Assembly: GCA_020720965.1 (NCBI GenBank)
Contig: DYNS01000182.1
Location: 1-6,298 of the forward strand
From: Anaerolinea sp.
Lineage (GTDB): Bacteria > Chloroflexota > Anaerolineae > Anaerolineales > Villigracilaceae
Length of the DNA stretch: 6,298 bases
Reading direction: 5' to 3'
The notes beneath the pieces are model-generated. The model was not told the DNA's origin. It did not search any database and saw only the letters and a program-made list of their open reading frames with translations. Positions 4,411-6,298 of this stretch are shown in pieces. Each line of letters begins with the position of its first letter. Position 1 is the stretch's first letter. A program made the position numbers and the translations under genes.

Positions 4411-5999
4411 AACCCTCTCGTGTTTTGGTTGTGGATGATGAACCCGGCATTACCCTGCTCTGCGAGCGCTTGCTCACCAAAGCAGGCTTTGAAGTCCTCT
4501 CTTACACCGACCCGCGCCTGGCGCTGGAAGCCCTCCAAAAAGAGCCTTTCGACCTCCTTCTGGTAGATATTCGGATGCCGCAAATCAGCGGTTTTGATGT
4601 GGTGCAAAAAGGGCGCGAAACCCAGGCAGATATGGCAATTTTGGCAATGACCGGCTTCGGCACGGTGGAAACCGCCATTCAAGCCTTGCGGCGCGGGGTG
4701 GATGGGCTTATTTTGAAACCTTTTGAAAAAGAAGAACTCATTTTGGCGGTTCAGCAAGCCCTTACGGATAGCCAACAAAAACAAGATGCCGCCCGCGTTC
4801 AGACTCTGCGCCCCCTCTTCAGCGTAACCGAATCGCTCCTTTCCGAAACCCGCCCAGACCACCTGCTGGATTTGATTCTCCAGGTCGTTTCCAGCCAATT
4901 GCGCTGTCGGAACGTGGGCTTTTATCAATTTTCCGAAAAAGAACAGGCGCTCACCCTGTTGGGCGGGCGCGGAAAAATGCTGGCAGATGGAGTCGCCCTG
5001 CCGGGAGGCAACGCCGCCGCGAGGGCAGCCCTCAGCGCCGCACCCGTTTGGGGCAGCGTAGAAAGCCCCACCTTTGGGGATGAACTGCAAGGGCTGGGTT
5101 TAAGCGCCATGATGTGCGTCCCCACCAATTTGGTGAACATTTCCTCCGTCCTCTTCGTTGCCCGCGATGCCGGTGAACCCGTCTTCCGCGAAGCCGAACT
5201 GGAGATGTTCCTCATCCTTGCCCGGCAGGCAACGGTGGCAATGGAAAACGCCCGCCTCTACGAGGAACTTCGCGCTTATGTGCGCCGGGTGGAAGAATCT
5301 CAGCAGGCTTTGGTGCAAGCCGAAAAACTGGCAGTTGCCGGGCGCTTAACCGCCTCCATTGCCCACGAAATCAACAACCCTCTGCAATCCCTGCGGAACT
5401 GCTTTCACCTGACCACCCGCGAAGACCTGCCCGGCGATATGCGTGCCAAATATTTAGACCTGACCCGCCAGGAACTAGACCGCCTGATGACCACCGTTCA
5501 GCGCATGTTGGATTTTTACCGCCCCAGCGCAGAGATGAAACCCGTGCAAGTGCTGGACTTGCTGGAGCATGTTCTTAACCTGGTAGACCAACAACTCCGT
5601 GAGCGTAACATCCGCGTCACCACCTCCTGGCCCGCCCGTTTGCCCACCATCAAAGCCATCAGCAACCAAATCGAGCAGGTTTTCATCAACCTTGTCCTCA
5701 ATGCCTTTGACGCGATGCCCGAAGGCGGAGAATTGTGGATTAACATCACCCAAAAACGCCGCATGGTGGAAATTCTGTTTCAGGATACCGGACCCGGCGT
5801 TCCCGCCGAGGTGCAAGCCCACATCTTTGAGCCGTTTGCCAGCACCAAAGGCAGCAGCGGGACCGGGCTTGGGCTTTCCGTCAGTTACGATATTGTCACC
5901 GCTCACGGCGGCAGGTTAGATTTGCTCACCGAGCGCAAGCCCGGCGCCTGCTTCCGGGTTTTGCTTCCAATCAGCCAACAAAGGGAGAACGAAAAATGA
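4407..5999 (+). CDS. Hybrid response regulator/histidine kinase (REC-GAF-HisKA-HATPase)
   Basis: The start chosen is GTG at 4407: it overlaps the previous stop and has GGAGG (4395-4399) 7 bases upstream; an in-frame TTG at 4383 has no such support. The product is 530 aa. REC (about 3-122): acidic pair Asp10/Asp11 in VLVVDDEP, phospho-acceptor Asp54 in LLLVDIRMP, Thr82 in LAMTGFG and Lys104 in LKPFE, all present. GAF (about 134-285): begins near RPLFSVTESLLSE and ends with ILARQATVAMENARLYEEL. A coiled linker (286-305) leads to HisKA, with LAVAGRLTASIAHEINNPLQ (308-327) and His320. ATPase: N box INLVLNAFDAMPEGG (427-441), G1 DTGPGVP (460-466), F box FEPFAST (474-480) and G2 GTGLGLSV (485-492). 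It has no membrane span. The N-terminal REC probably takes phosphate from the upstream kinase and tunes this kinase; the GAF ligand is unknown. Its stop overlaps the next start (ATGA). Confidence 0.93.
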   Translation: MKPSRVLVVDDEPGITLLCERLLTKAGFEVLSYTDPRLALEALQKEPFDLLLVDIRMPQISGFDVVQKGRETQADMAILAMTGFGTVETAIQALRRGVDGLILKPFEKEELILAVQQALTDSQQKQDAARVQTLRPLFSVTESLLSETRPDHLLDLILQVVSSQLRCRNVGFYQFSEKEQALTLLGGRGKMLADGVALPGGNAAARAALSAAPVWGSVESPTFGDELQGLGLSAMMCVPTNLVNISSVLFVARDAGEPVFREAELEMFLILARQATVAMENARLYEELRAYVRRVEESQQALVQAEKLAVAGRLTASIAHEINNPLQSLRNCFHLTTREDLPGDMRAKYLDLTRQELDRLMTTVQRMLDFYRPSAEMKPVQVLDLLEHVLNLVDQQLRERNIRVTTSWPARLPTIKAISNQIEQVFINLVLNAFDAMPEGGELWINITQKRRMVEILFQDTGPGVPAEVQAHIFEPFASTKGSSGTGLGLSVSYDIVTAHGGRLDLLTERKPGACFRVLLPISQQRENEK

Positions 6000-6298
6000 A
6001 TCATATTCTCGTGGTAGATGACGAACAAGTCGCCCGCCAATCCTTAAGCGACATCCTGCGCCTGGAAGGATACAACGTGACTTCGGTTGCCAATGGCGAA
6101 CAGGCAGTGGAGCATATTCGCAACCATTCGGTAGATTTAATTGTGCTGGATTTGAAAATGCCCGGCATGAATGGCTTGGATGTCATTCAGGTTGCCAACC
6201 AAATCGCGCCGGATACAGAGATTATCCTGCTCACCGCCTTTGGTTCGATGGAATCGGCGGTGGAGGCTTTGCGCCAGCGTGTGCATGACTATCTGCTC
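5996..6298 (+). CDS. Response regulator, REC domain (3' end beyond window)
   Basis: The ATG at 5996 overlaps the stop of the hybrid kinase (ATGA). GGGAG (5983-5987) lies 8 bases upstream. The 101 visible residues are a REC domain: ILVVDDEQ (4-11) with Asp8/Asp9, phospho-acceptor Asp52 in LIVLDLKMPGMNG (48-60), Thr80 in ILLTAFGS (77-84), then VEALRQRVHDYLL (89-101). The window ends just before the expected Lys-Pro. The output domain, if any, is not visible; LDLKMPGMNGLDV and TAFGSMESAVEAL resemble REC domains of NtrC-type and stand-alone regulators alike. It is presumably the target of one or both kinases encoded upstream. Confidence 0.92.
   Translation, partial: MNHILVVDDEQVARQSLSDILRLEGYNVTSVANGEQAVEHIRNHSVDLIVLDLKMPGMNGLDVIQVANQIAPDTEIILLTAFGSMESAVEALRQRVHDYLL

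Noticed and set aside
4179..5090. A 303-codon open frame on the minus strand across the two kinase genes
   Set aside because: It lies entirely antisense to two well-supported kinase genes, shows no recognisable motif, and its translation (runs of Gly, Gln, Phe, Cys) is typical of a shadow frame in GC-rich coding DNA.

Overview
The window reads as an ordinary bacterial chromosome, GC-rich and densely coded. It most likely comes from the Chloroflexota (Anaerolineae-like). This is an inference from three things: the gene order rpsF-ssb-rpsR without rplI, followed by a membrane-anchored SurA-type protein with a Thr/Pro linker; a folate-dependent TrmFO; and soluble NtrB-like kinases paired with a REC-GAF-kinase hybrid. 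I see no tRNA, rRNA, CRISPR array, insertion sequence or phage gene.

Left half (minus strand, reading right to left): trmFO (tRNA U54 methylation) is followed by a hairpin and a sigma70-like promoter. Next comes the ribosomal/replication cluster rpsF (S6), ssb and rpsR (S18), and after an 11-bp perfect hairpin, the start of a membrane-anchored SurA-like chaperone/peptidyl-prolyl isomerase cut by the left edge. S6 and S18 bind each other on the 30S platform, and the SSB gene sits between them as in many bacteria.

Right half (plus strand): divergent from trmFO, a three-gene signalling operon encodes a soluble histidine kinase, a REC-GAF-histidine kinase hybrid and a response regulator cut by the right edge. 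The genes are joined by 4-base stop/start overlaps (GTGA, ATGA), so translation is probably coupled. The arrangement fits a phosphorelay: kinase 1 to the REC domain of the hybrid, and the hybrid's own kinase to the last REC protein. That wiring is inferred from order only.

The most striking observation is at the end of ssb. The annotated protein stops at an acidic ...DED without the hydrophobic Pro-Phe tip that nearly all bacterial SSBs use to recruit partner proteins. Immediately after the TAA, in the same frame, come codons for Phe-Pro-Phe and a second TAA. One base change (TAA to GAA) would restore a textbook tail. This is a recent nonsense change, a sequence error, or a readthrough/tail-switching arrangement. 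A second notable point is that the kinase operon appears to have a promoter placed so that its transcript would start at or next to the ATG (leaderless). Otherwise the genes are recognisable members of known families, and I do not see an undescribed multi-gene system.
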